Positions 8,623-15,423 of a stretch of DNA of 64,000 nucleotides are shown one piece after another. The first letter of the stretch is position 1. Each line of letters opens with the position of its first letter. Origin of the DNA: Mesorhizobium sp. CA14. GTDB taxonomy: Bacteria; Pseudomonadota; Alphaproteobacteria; Rhizobiales; Rhizobiaceae. The notes beneath the pieces are model-generated. The model was not told the origin of the DNA. It was given only the letters and a program-made list of their open reading frames with translations, and did not search any database. The DNA lies in the NCBI RefSeq assembly GCF_020165195.1, contig NZ_JAIUHR010000012.1, forward strand, positions 84,886-148,885, read 5' to 3'. Position numbers and translations under genes: made by a program.

Positions 8623-8973
8623 TCATTGCCGGGTCCCCTCGCCCGGCTCGCAGCAAGGTGCTGTGAGCGCCGGCACGCAGATTTCGGGTCGGCCCGAGCA
8701 GCAATCCTCCATCAGGAAGCGGATCAGCCCGGACAGCGCGTCGTATTCGGCGCTGTAGACGATCGAGCGGGCATCACGCCTCGCGGCCACGAGGCCAGAC
8801 CGTTCCAATTCCTTGAGATGGAAGCTGACATTGGACGGCGAGACCTCGACTTGTTCGGCGAGCGAACCGGCGGCGATGCCATCCGGCCCGGCAACGACCA
8901 GCAACCGTAGCAGGCGCAGGCGTGTTTCCTGCGACAGCGCGCCAAACGCGATCAGGGCTTGACGTTCATCCAC
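8623..8973 (-). CDS. arsR: ArsR arsenic-responsive repressor
   Basis: A 116-residue winged-helix repressor. The DNA-reading helix lies in VEVSPSNVSFHLKELERSGL. The C-terminal half has Cys pairs in MEDCCSGRPEIC and APCCEPG, a likely arsenite-binding site that differs in position from the E. coli ArsR site. The start is GTG at 8973. It leads the aqpS-arsC-MFS operon and is divergent from the DUF6428 gene, with an inverted repeat in the 42-nt gap. Confidence 0.92.
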   Translation of the reverse strand: MDERQALIAFGALSQETRLRLLRLLVVAGPDGIAAGSLAEQVEVSPSNVSFHLKELERSGLVAARRDARSIVYSAEYDALSGLIRFLMEDCCSGRPEICVPALTAPCCEPGEGTRQ

Positions 8974-8974
8974 G

Positions 8975-9000
8975 TTTCAATAATCCTTGAAATATTGAAA
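8975..9000. promoter_or_regulatory. Probable ArsR operator between divergent genes
   Basis: TTTCAATA at 8975-8982 and TATTGAAA at 8993-9000 form an exact inverted repeat with a 10-nt AT-rich centre. It begins two bases upstream of the arsR start codon and 15 nt before the DUF6428 gene, so one site could control both directions. Confidence 0.65.
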
Positions 9001-9015
9001 TGAGGAATAGCCGAC

Positions 9016-9537
9016 ATGCTCTCTTCTGACAACCGGAAAAATGTCGTCCCGATCGACCCCTCCGACTTGACCATCGGCGATTTGCTGGGCGCGCTTGCCG
9101 ATCACAAGGACAGGCCGCTGGTGTTCCGCTATGACGGGCGACCGGTAAAGCCGGGCTACCACGTCACTGAGGTGAAGGCGGGACAGTTCGCGGCGCTGGA
9201 TTGCGAAGCAAATCCAGAATCATGGTCTGAAATCTTCATCCAGCTGTGGGACATGGACGAAGACGGGCCGGTCCATATGCCGGCCGGCAAATTCGCCGCG
9301 ATCATCCGCAAGGTTTCGGACCATGTCGCTCTCGATCAGGCGGCGAAGCTGACCTTCGAGGTTAGCGACGGCGTCCGCCCCATCGAATTGCACCGGGCGG
9401 CTCAGCCAAGCGTTGTTGACGGTGTCATCGAGGTCGAGTTGACGCCACGGCCGGCAAGCTGCAAGCCGCGCGACCGCTGGCTGAAGGAACAGAAGGCGGC
9501 AAGCCAGCCATGCTGCGGAGCGAGCCGCCGCTGCTGA
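9016..9537 (+). CDS. DUF6428 family protein, ars-linked
   Basis: A 173-residue soluble protein. I recognise it as DUF6428-like because of its sequence and its place next to an arsR; the family has no established function. The N-terminal half is predicted to be mixed alpha/beta (LTIGDLLGALADHKDRPLVF, HVTEVKAGQFAALDC). The last 30 residues are rich in Cys and basic residues (SCKPRD, PCCGASRRC), which could bind arsenite or another soft metal. It is divergent from arsR and shares its operator region. Confidence 0.75.
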   Translation: MLSSDNRKNVVPIDPSDLTIGDLLGALADHKDRPLVFRYDGRPVKPGYHVTEVKAGQFAALDCEANPESWSEIFIQLWDMDEDGPVHMPAGKFAAIIRKVSDHVALDQAAKLTFEVSDGVRPIELHRAAQPSVVDGVIEVELTPRPASCKPRDRWLKEQKAASQPCCGASRRC

Positions 9538-9569
9538 CCTTGCGAATGGTGACGAGCGGCGGCGCTGCT

Positions 9570-9659
9570 TCAGAACCGAATCATGCCGTTGGCCTGCAAC
9601 AGATAGAGAGCCACGAGAACGTTGGCGATCAGCGCCACCCAAACGGCTGTCCTGCTCAT
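9570..9659 (-). CDS. 29-residue single-span membrane protein
   Basis: A short open frame encodes MSRTAVWVALIANVLVALYL followed by LQANGMIRF. This is one hydrophobic helix with a basic N terminus. AGGAAA lies eight bases upstream of the ATG. It sits between the DUF6428 gene and the PilZ gene. The hydrophobic pattern and ribosome site support it, but such a short frame needs conservation evidence. Confidence 0.45.
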   Translation of the reverse strand: MSRTAVWVALIANVLVALYLLQANGMIRF

Positions 9660-9775
9660 ACGCGAATTTCCTGTTGATCGGCAGCGATGAACGGGCTCGC
9701 GACGGTTGCGTTCCATGCGTGCCGGGTTGCAGGTCGCTGCGGGACAGGGTCACGAATTGGCGAGACGGCGGCGCG

Positions 9776-10048
9776 TCAGTCCTTCGGCGCGTTGCTGTAG
9801 AGCGCCACGCCGACGCGGTCGTTGCGCCGCCACCGCACGAAAGCGCGATAGGCCGTGTCGTCGGCCGGAACCTCGAGCAGGAAGCGTTCGGGGATGCCCA
9901 TATCGGCGGCCACGCGCAATTCCGCACCCTGCTCGTGCTGGTTTCTGACCGAGCAGCGGATCCGGACGCCGTTGGCAATGATCGTGGCTTCCTTGAGCAC
10001 GAATTCGCGCACATGAAGACGGCGCTCGGTCTCGGGATATTCGGCCAT
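9776..10048 (-). CDS. Single-domain PilZ protein
   Basis: A 90-residue protein that matches the short PilZ domains of Rhizobiales. It has an ERRLHVREFVLKEA start, a VRNQHEQGAELRV strand-turn-strand and a VRWRRNDRVGVAL end. PilZ proteins usually bind cyclic di-GMP through RxxxR and D/NxSxxG motifs. Here the second motif reads NQHEQG, so nucleotide binding may be altered or lost. It has an independent position, 134 nt from the histidine-phosphatase-like gene. Confidence 0.7.
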   Translation of the reverse strand: MAEYPETERRLHVREFVLKEATIIANGVRIRCSVRNQHEQGAELRVAADMGIPERFLLEVPADDTAYRAFVRWRRNDRVGVALYSNAPKD

Positions 10049-10182
10049 GGGCAGCGGACTCCTCGGGCAAGGCTCTCCTCGCCACGGGGCCGCACCATAG
10101 CAGCGAGGCGTTTCCGTTCCGTTAGCGATCGCTGAAACGGCGAGGCTCGCCCGCTCGTCGGCAGGTGGGCGGTTCTCCGGGG

Positions 10183-10752
10183 TCATATTGCGATCACGCC
10201 GCTCGCATGCAGCACCCAGCGGCGGCCGTCGCTGCGGAATTCGGTGAGCGACAGCGGCTCGATGTCGATCTTCCAGACCGAGGAGAGTGGCGCGCCCAGC
10301 ACATGCAGGATGGCGGCGCGGATCGGCACGGCATGGGTGAGCGCGATGGTGTGGCCGCTCCCGGTGGCCAGGCGCTCCATCAGTGCCGCTCCACGCCGGG
10401 CCACCGCGGCAAGCGACTCGCCGCCATGGGGTGCGGCATCCGGATCGGAAAGCCATGCTGCCATGCCTTCCGGATCCTCCGCCCGAACCTCCTCGAAACT
10501 TTTGCCGGCCCAGCGCCCGAAATCCTGCTCGGCAAGCAGCGGCTCGACCGTCGGATCAAGGCCGAGTGCCTCGGCCGTCTGCAGCGCGGCCAGCGCCGGG
10601 CTCGTCCAGACGCGGTCGGCGCGGCGCAGCGAAGCTGCCAGCGCGCCGGCACGCTCGAAGGCCCGCGGCTCCATCGCCTCGTCAGCCGGAAAACGACCCT
10701 TGCGCGTGGCCTGCGTCGCGCCGCTTGCGATCATCGTCAGGCGGGCGAGCAT
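10183..10752 (-). CDS. Histidine-phosphatase-like protein lacking the catalytic RHG motif
   Basis: A 189-residue protein with the phosphoglycerate-mutase fold pattern: LTMIASGATQATRKG at the N terminus, WTSPALAALQTAEALG, LLAEQDFGRWAGKSFEE and a second histidine in ALTHAVPIRAAI (His140). In active members the N terminus carries an RHG or CHG motif whose His is phosphorylated; here residues 9-11 are Ala-Ser-Gly. It is divergent from the cobalamin riboswitch and cbtBA, a usual place for this subfamily. It may be a catalytically dead relative or act by other chemistry. Confidence 0.8.
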   Translation of the reverse strand: MLARLTMIASGATQATRKGRFPADEAMEPRAFERAGALAASLRRADRVWTSPALAALQTAEALGLDPTVEPLLAEQDFGRWAGKSFEEVRAEDPEGMAAWLSDPDAAPHGGESLAAVARRGAALMERLATGSGHTIALTHAVPIRAAILHVLGAPLSSVWKIDIEPLSLTEFRSDGRRWVLHASGVIAI

Positions 10753-10837
10753 CCCAAAACTCCGTGGTCCAGTGAAATTTCCGCCGCGCGAAGCCGTATT
10801 GGCCATTGCATGTCGTTGACAGGCGAACGAAGTGCTG

Positions 10838-10965
10838 ACAAGTGTTTTAGCGCTATACGGGATTGGAAGCCGGTGCGAGTCCGGCACGGTCGCGCCACTG
10901 TGATCGGCACCAGCCGAAAGTCAGGCCTTATTCCGCAGCATTGTTCGATCAACGGGACGCAGTAT
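10838..10965 (+). ncRNA. Cobalamin (B12) riboswitch
   Basis: The leader before cbtB contains the AdoCbl-riboswitch core in order. GGTGCGAGTCC is followed by the GGCACGGTCGCGCCACTG element with its invariant GCCACTG, then CGGCACCAGCCGAAAGTCAGG, which matches the B12-box end. It should switch off cbtBA when cobalamin is abundant. The borders are approximate. Confidence 0.9.
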
Positions 10966-10981
10966 CCCACGGGAGGTCAAT

Positions 10982-11191
10982 ATGTCCGACACCACCTTCG
11001 CCCCCAGCTACGGTCCGGTTGCGATTCCGGTTCGGGAGCTTCTGCCATGGGCCATCTTCGCCGGCCTGATGCTGATGATGGCGATCTATTTCGTCGGCGC
11101 GGAAGAAGGCGCGACGTCGCTGATCCGTGGCACCTATGTGCACGAGTTCGTGCATGATGGCCGCCACCTGCTCGGCTTCCCCTGCCACTAA
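10982..11191 (+). CDS. cbtB: CbtB cobalt transporter subunit
   Basis: A 69-residue protein with one membrane helix (about 20-40) and a C-terminal histidine cluster, THVHEFVHDGRHLLGFPCH-like, that is typical of CbtB (YVHEFVHDGRH here). It is predicted to work with CbtA in cobalt uptake for B12 synthesis. The gene follows the cobalamin riboswitch by less than 20 nt, with a GGAGG ribosome site before the ATG. Confidence 0.95.
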   Translation: MSDTTFAPSYGPVAIPVRELLPWAIFAGLMLMMAIYFVGAEEGATSLIRGTYVHEFVHDGRHLLGFPCH

Positions 11192-11233
11192 AGCGGTTCA
11201 GCATCGCTGAATCCTTTTCGATTCTGATCTAAC

Positions 11234-11277
11234 GCAATTCCGGACGGAAAACCGCTACGCACTTTTCCTGGAATTGC
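11234..11277. repeat. 44-bp palindromic repeat, copy 1
   Basis: GCAATTCC and GGAATTGC ends enclose a second stem, GGAAAA/TTTTCC, and an 11-nt loop CCGCTACGCAC. It lies in the cbtB-cbtA gap and is identical to copy 2, which follows 14 nt later. It shares its AAAA-CCGC-N4-CAC-TTTT core with copies at 12191 and 27632. Confidence 0.85.
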
Positions 11278-11291
11278 TTGGTTGGCTTAAC

Positions 11292-11335
11292 GCAATTCCG
11301 GACGGAAAACCGCTACGCACTTTTCCTGGAATTGC
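11292..11335. repeat. 44-bp palindromic repeat, copy 2
   Basis: This is identical over all 44 bp to copy 1, including the loop. The tandem pair fills most of the gap between cbtB and cbtA, ending 17 nt before the cbtA start codon, so the transcript carries two strong hairpins there. Confidence 0.85.
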
Positions 11336-11352
11336 TCAGAAGGATTAGTGAC

Positions 11353-12093
11353 ATGGTCGGAAAACTTTTGCTGCGCGGCATGCTTGTCGGGCTGGTTGCG
11401 GGGATTCTGGCATTCGCCTTCGCGCGCGTCTATGGCGAGCCGCAGGTCGACAAGGCGATCGCTTTCGAGGACCAGCAGGCCCAGGCCGCCGGCGCGGCGC
11501 CGGAGCCCGAGATGGTCAGCCGCACCACGCAGGCCGGCATCGGTCTCGCAACCGGCGTGCTGGTCTATGGCGCCGCCCTTGGCGGGCTGTTCTCGCTGGT
11601 CTTCGCCTATGCCTATGGCCGTCTGGGCTCGCTCGGTCCGCGCGGCACCTCGGCGCTGATCGCGCTGCTCGGCTTCCTTGCCGCGATTGTGGTTCCGAGC
11701 CTCAAATACCCGGCCAACCCGCCGGCGGTAGGCAATGCCGAGACCATCGGCTACCGCACCGAGTTGTTCTTCATCATGATCGTCGTCTCGATCGCGGCGA
11801 TGGTGGCGGCGGTCGGCCTGGCGCAGCGTCTGTGGAACCGGCTCGGCGCCTGGAACGCCTCGATCGTCGCGGGCCTCGCTTTCCTCGTCGTCTTTGCGCT
11901 GGTGAAGGCGGCGCTGCCCGACATCAACGAAGTGCCGGAGAACTTCTCCGCGACCGTGCTGTGGCAGTTCCGCGTCGCCTCGCTCGGCATCCAGCTGGTG
12001 CTGTGGACCGTCGTCGGGCTCGGCTTCGGCGCGGTTGCCGAACGCGTCGTCGCGGTGCGCGACCAGCGCAGCCCGGCACGCCGCTACGCCTGA
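11353..12093 (+). CDS. cbtA: CbtA cobalt transporter subunit
   Basis: A 246-residue CbtA with five to six membrane helices. The first is LLLRGMLVGLVAGILAFAFA, and a periplasmic EPQVDKAIAFEDQQ segment follows, as is typical of the family. It forms the predicted cobalt importer with CbtB. It is under the same riboswitch, although two hairpin repeats separate it from cbtB. GAAGGATTAG before the ATG is a usable ribosome site. Confidence 0.93.
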   Translation: MVGKLLLRGMLVGLVAGILAFAFARVYGEPQVDKAIAFEDQQAQAAGAAPEPEMVSRTTQAGIGLATGVLVYGAALGGLFSLVFAYAYGRLGSLGPRGTSALIALLGFLAAIVVPSLKYPANPPAVGNAETIGYRTELFFIMIVVSIAAMVAAVGLAQRLWNRLGAWNASIVAGLAFLVVFALVKAALPDINEVPENFSATVLWQFRVASLGIQLVLWTVVGLGFGAVAERVVAVRDQRSPARRYA

Positions 12094-12133
12094 AATCGCA
12101 TGCGTTGGCCACCACGGTTTCGCGCCCTGGCGG

Positions 12134-12188
12134 CCAAAGTGGCTCAACGGTCGGTACGACCGCCGAGCCACTTTGGTCCTTTGTTTTC
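12134..12188 (+). terminator. Two-tier hairpin with T-rich tail after cbtA
   Basis: CCAAAGTGGCT at 12134-12144 pairs exactly with AGCCACTTTGG at 12166-12176, and the loop holds an inner CGGTCG/CGACCG stem. TTTGTTTTCTC follows. It fits a terminator of cbtBA, although the next plus-strand gene starts soon after and might be reached by readthrough. Confidence 0.6.
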
Positions 12189-12190
12189 TC

Positions 12191-12234
12191 GCAATTCCGG
12201 ACGGAAAACCGCAGCACACTTTTCCTGGAATTGC
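12191..12234. repeat. 44-bp palindromic repeat, copy 3
   Basis: This has the same ends and stem as copies 1 and 2 but a changed loop, CCGCAGCACAC. It ends exactly where the most likely coding start of the next gene begins, so it supplies that gene's leader. Confidence 0.8.
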
Positions 12235-12819
12235 TTGGTTTCGGTGCTGCTCGCACTTCTGGCCGCCACATCCGCGCAAGCGCATGACGGCTCGTCAGCC
12301 CCGCCTCCCCCCGGCATCCAGATCCCCAGCCTCACCCACGGCCAGATGGCGGTGATTGCGCGCCACCGAGGCGACATCCTGGACCTTGCCCAACGCCAGA
12401 CCGTAACCGACCCGACCTTCCGGCGGCTCTACAATCACGGAAATCTGCAATTCACCTACTGCCTCTGGGGCCTGATGCCGGGAAGTCTTGGCGACGAAGA
12501 GAGCCCGTTCAACGAATGCAGCCACGCCTATCTCGCCACCGCCAAGGCGCTGCTCACCTATATGGCGACGATGCCCTCTGCCGAACGCAACGCGAAGGCG
12601 CTGATCTCCGACATCGATGCCGAGATGGTGCGCAGCGGCGCGTCGTGGATCCTGTGCCAGTATAGCGGCGAAGCCTTCAGCACCGGCGCGGTGGTCGAGC
12701 CACGCTGGCGGGACATCTTCTTCCACCTGCCGAGTCTCGCGGTGCTGCTTGCCGCGGCAGTGGCGCTTACCGCCGCCGCATGGTCGATTATCGGCGCGCC
12801 GCGTAGCCGCACGGCCTAG
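12235..12819 (+). CDS. Secreted, C-terminally anchored protein of unknown function
   Basis: About 194 residues with a hydrophobic export segment ending ATSAQA, then a soluble part with Cys in FTYCLWG, NECSHA and LCQYSG. A closing membrane helix at LPSLAVLLAAAVALTAAAW is followed by a basic tail. The start is unclear: TTG 12235 and GTG 12244 lie just after the 44-bp repeat, while the frame stays open through the repeat to ATG 12100. I recognise no domain. Its place after cbtBA suggests, but does not prove, a link to cobalt handling. Confidence 0.6.
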   Translation: MVSVLLALLAATSAQAHDGSSAPPPPGIQIPSLTHGQMAVIARHRGDILDLAQRQTVTDPTFRRLYNHGNLQFTYCLWGLMPGSLGDEESPFNECSHAYLATAKALLTYMATMPSAERNAKALISDIDAEMVRSGASWILCQYSGEAFSTGAVVEPRWRDIFFHLPSLAVLLAAAVALTAAAWSIIGAPRSRTA

Positions 12820-12934
12820 GACGTTCACCGTTTCACGGAAACCGGGCGCGCATCACAATTCCGAGAGCGCGATGTCATCTCCAAACGGCAGACGTTTTCC
12901 ATTTGGGCACCTGGGCTGAACACAGGAGCAAATC

Positions 12935-13834
12935 ATGCATGGAAAGATCATAGCTGGCCTCGCGTTAGCAGCCTCCCTTGGAATTGCCCAGCCCTCCCTT
13001 GCCGCACCCGACTGGAAGGCGGTAGCGCAGGCGCTCGGGAAATCCGGCACAGAAGCACCGGGGGGAGTCTACCGCGTCGGGCTGCCTCGTTCCGATCTGA
13101 AAGTCACTCTCGACGGCGTGGAACTCAAACCGGCCTTGGCGCTCGGCTCATGGCTCGCATTCAAACCCCTGGGCGATCACGATGCCATGGTAATGGGCGA
13201 TCTCGTGTTGACCGTGCCAGAGATCGACCCGGTGATGATGAAATTGATTGAAAGCGGCATCGAGATCACGGCCCTCCACAATCACCTGCAGAAGGCCCAG
13301 CCGGAGACGATGTATATGCACGTCTTTGGTCACGGCGATCCGGAGAAGCTGGCTGCGGCGCTGCATACGGCGTTGCAGCAGAGTGGAACGCCGCTTTCGG
13401 ACGCACCGGCGAGCGCCGCCGCTGCTTCGAAAGCGATCGATCTCGACACGCAAACCATTGACCAGGCGCTTGGCCACAAAGGCAAGGTCAACGGCGGTGT
13501 CTATCAGGTCAGCATCGCGCGCGCAGAAACCATCAAGGACGACGGCATGGAGGTGCCGGATGCAATGGGCTCTGCGATTGCCATCAACTTCCAGCCGACC
13601 GGCGGTGGCAAGGCCGCGATCACCGGCGATTTCGTCCTGATCGCCTCTGAAGTGAATCCGGTGCTGCGAGCTCTGCGGGAAAGCGGAATAGAGGTGACCG
13701 CTGTGCACAACCACATGCTCGACGATCAACCCCGGCTGTTCTTCATGCATTTTTGGGCAAATGACGATGTCGGGAAGTTGGCCAAAGGGCTGAAGCTGGC
13801 GCTCGATCAGGTGCACCTTAGGACGGGCAGCTGA
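12935..13834 (+). CDS. DUF1259 (LppY/LpqO-like) secreted protein with two tandem domains
   Basis: A 299-residue protein with a signal peptide ending PSLAA near residue 24. Two copies of the DUF1259 unit follow. The first runs from GGVYRVGLPR through ITALHNHLQKAQPETMYMH, the second from GGVYQVSIAR through VTAVHNHMLDDQPRLFFMH. Both retain an HNH-like histidine pair and a closing FGHGD or FWAND segment, so both may bind metal. The function is unknown. A GGAGCAA ribosome site precedes the ATG, and the stop lies two bases before the TTG of the MFS gene. Confidence 0.85.
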   Translation: MHGKIIAGLALAASLGIAQPSLAAPDWKAVAQALGKSGTEAPGGVYRVGLPRSDLKVTLDGVELKPALALGSWLAFKPLGDHDAMVMGDLVLTVPEIDPVMMKLIESGIEITALHNHLQKAQPETMYMHVFGHGDPEKLAAALHTALQQSGTPLSDAPASAAAASKAIDLDTQTIDQALGHKGKVNGGVYQVSIARAETIKDDGMEVPDAMGSAIAINFQPTGGGKAAITGDFVLIASEVNPVLRALRESGIEVTAVHNHMLDDQPRLFFMHFWANDDVGKLAKGLKLALDQVHLRTGS

Positions 13835-13836
13835 CT

Positions 13837-15105
13837 TTGACGCAGTCCCGGCGAAATTCCGAAGGCGGCGGCGTTGGCCCGGCCGGCGCCGAACAGCCGG
13901 GCCACCAGCCAGAAGGAGGCCGCGCTGCGGACATCTACGCGGCGCGCGCCCTTCGGGATTTTGGGGACGGCTTCGCCGCAGTGCTCCTGCCGGTATATCT
14001 AGCCTCGATCGGACTTGGACCGCTGGAGATCGGTGTCGTGGCTACCGCCGCACTTCTTGGTTCGGCATTGTTGACGCTCGGCATCGGCTTCCTGGCGGTG
14101 CGCGCAGACCGGCGCACCCTGCTTCTGGCTGCATCCGGCCTGATGATCGCAACCGGGCTGGCCTATACGCAGTCAAGCACCTATGCACTTCTTCTGCTCG
14201 TGGCCTTCCTGGGCACCATCAATCCTTCGTCAGGAAGCGTAAGCATCTTCGTTCCGCTGGAGCATGCAGTCCTGTCGCGGCTCGTCGCCGATGCGGACCG
14301 CACCAGGGCGTTCGCGCGTTACAGCCTGCTAGGTGCGCTGGCGGCAGCGTTTGGCGCCCTTGCTGCAACCAGCCCGGACTTTCTGGTCACGATCGGGATG
14401 TCGCGATTAACGGCGCTGAAGGCGATGTTCGTCCTCTATGCAAGTCTCGGCCTGGCGGGAGGCTTGGTATACGCGCGCATTCCAGTCGGTCCCAAAACCT
14501 CCCCCAAGGACCGGCCGGCAGCGGCGCTTGGGCCGTCGCGTGGCATTGTCTACAAGCTGGCGGCCCTGTTCAGCATCGATGCGTTCGCCGGCGGGTTTGC
14601 GGTGCAGTCGCTCATGGCTTTATGGTTGTTCAGCAAGTTTGGACTTTCGCTGTCGACTGCCGGGGTGTTCTTTTTCTGGTCGGGTATTTTATCGGCGGTC
14701 TCATTTCCGTTCGCCGCTTGGCTGTCGAACCGCATCGGGCTTGTGAACACGATGGTGTTCACTCACATCCCGTCAAGCATCTGCTTGATCCTGGCCGCCC
14801 TGGTGCCGAATCTTCATGCCTCCCTGGCATTTCTCCTTGTACGCGCAGCATTGTCCCAGATGGACGTGCCGACCCGCTCCTCATATGTGATGGCAGTCGT
14901 CACGCCGCCGGAGCGGCCCGCGGCGGCGAGCCTCACGTCGGTTCCACGCAGTCTCGCGGCAGCGGCGAGCCCGGCCATTGCCGGGGCGCTGTTTGCTGCG
15001 GGGTTCGAAGCCTGGCCGCTGGTGATCTGCGGTGTCCTCAAGATCCTCTATGATCTGGCTTTGCTTTGGACTTTCCGCCACGTCAAGCCGCCTGAGGAGC
15101 TATGA
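13837..15105 (+). CDS. MFS transporter
   Basis: A 422-residue 12-helix major facilitator protein with a long polar N terminus (residues 1-30) and RDFGDGFAAVLLPVYLASIG at helix 1. The signature VRADRRTLL lies between helices 2 and 3. The start is TTG at 13837, two bases after the DUF1259 stop, so the two are coupled. The substrate is unknown; with its neighbours a metal or metal-chelate substrate is possible. Confidence 0.85.
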   Translation: MTQSRRNSEGGGVGPAGAEQPGHQPEGGRAADIYAARALRDFGDGFAAVLLPVYLASIGLGPLEIGVVATAALLGSALLTLGIGFLAVRADRRTLLLAASGLMIATGLAYTQSSTYALLLLVAFLGTINPSSGSVSIFVPLEHAVLSRLVADADRTRAFARYSLLGALAAAFGALAATSPDFLVTIGMSRLTALKAMFVLYASLGLAGGLVYARIPVGPKTSPKDRPAAALGPSRGIVYKLAALFSIDAFAGGFAVQSLMALWLFSKFGLSLSTAGVFFFWSGILSAVSFPFAAWLSNRIGLVNTMVFTHIPSSICLILAALVPNLHASLAFLLVRAALSQMDVPTRSSYVMAVVTPPERPAAASLTSVPRSLAAAASPAIAGALFAAGFEAWPLVICGVLKILYDLALLWTFRHVKPPEEL

Positions 15106-15201
15106 GGCTACGCCTGTCTGCAAGAAGGTGGCAATCAACCCGATTCCGGCCAGCGCAGGGCAGAGTTCAGCCACCTCTGAATTGCAAAAAAGCCAGTGAT
15201 T

Positions 15202-15423
15202 TCAAGCGACCAAGACCTGGCGCAAAGCCGCGCCGAACAGGAACAACCCGGTGCCGATCTCCAACAGCGTCGAGATGCGGGCGGCATTGGAGCCAAACCG
15301 GTCGAAGACAGCGACGGGGCCCTTTCGCAACAGAACCGCGAGGGCGACGACGATCCCAAGGGTAATCGCCACATCCGCCATCATGGCGATCTCACGTTGA
15401 TATTCGAAGGGTGCCTGTATCAT
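15202..15423 (-). CDS. Small membrane protein resembling the C-terminal end of NicO/RcnA exporters
   Basis: A 73-residue frame with two hydrophobic segments (VAITLGIVVALAVLLRK and LLEIGTGLFLFGAALRQ). Its spacing resembles the last two helices of RcnA-type nickel/cobalt efflux proteins. The ATG overlaps the dmeF stop as ATGA, which suggests real translation. It is either a remnant of a lost rcnA-like gene or a genuine small partner of DmeF. Confidence 0.45.
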   Translation of the reverse strand: MIQAPFEYQREIAMMADVAITLGIVVALAVLLRKGPVAVFDRFGSNAARISTLLEIGTGLFLFGAALRQVLVA

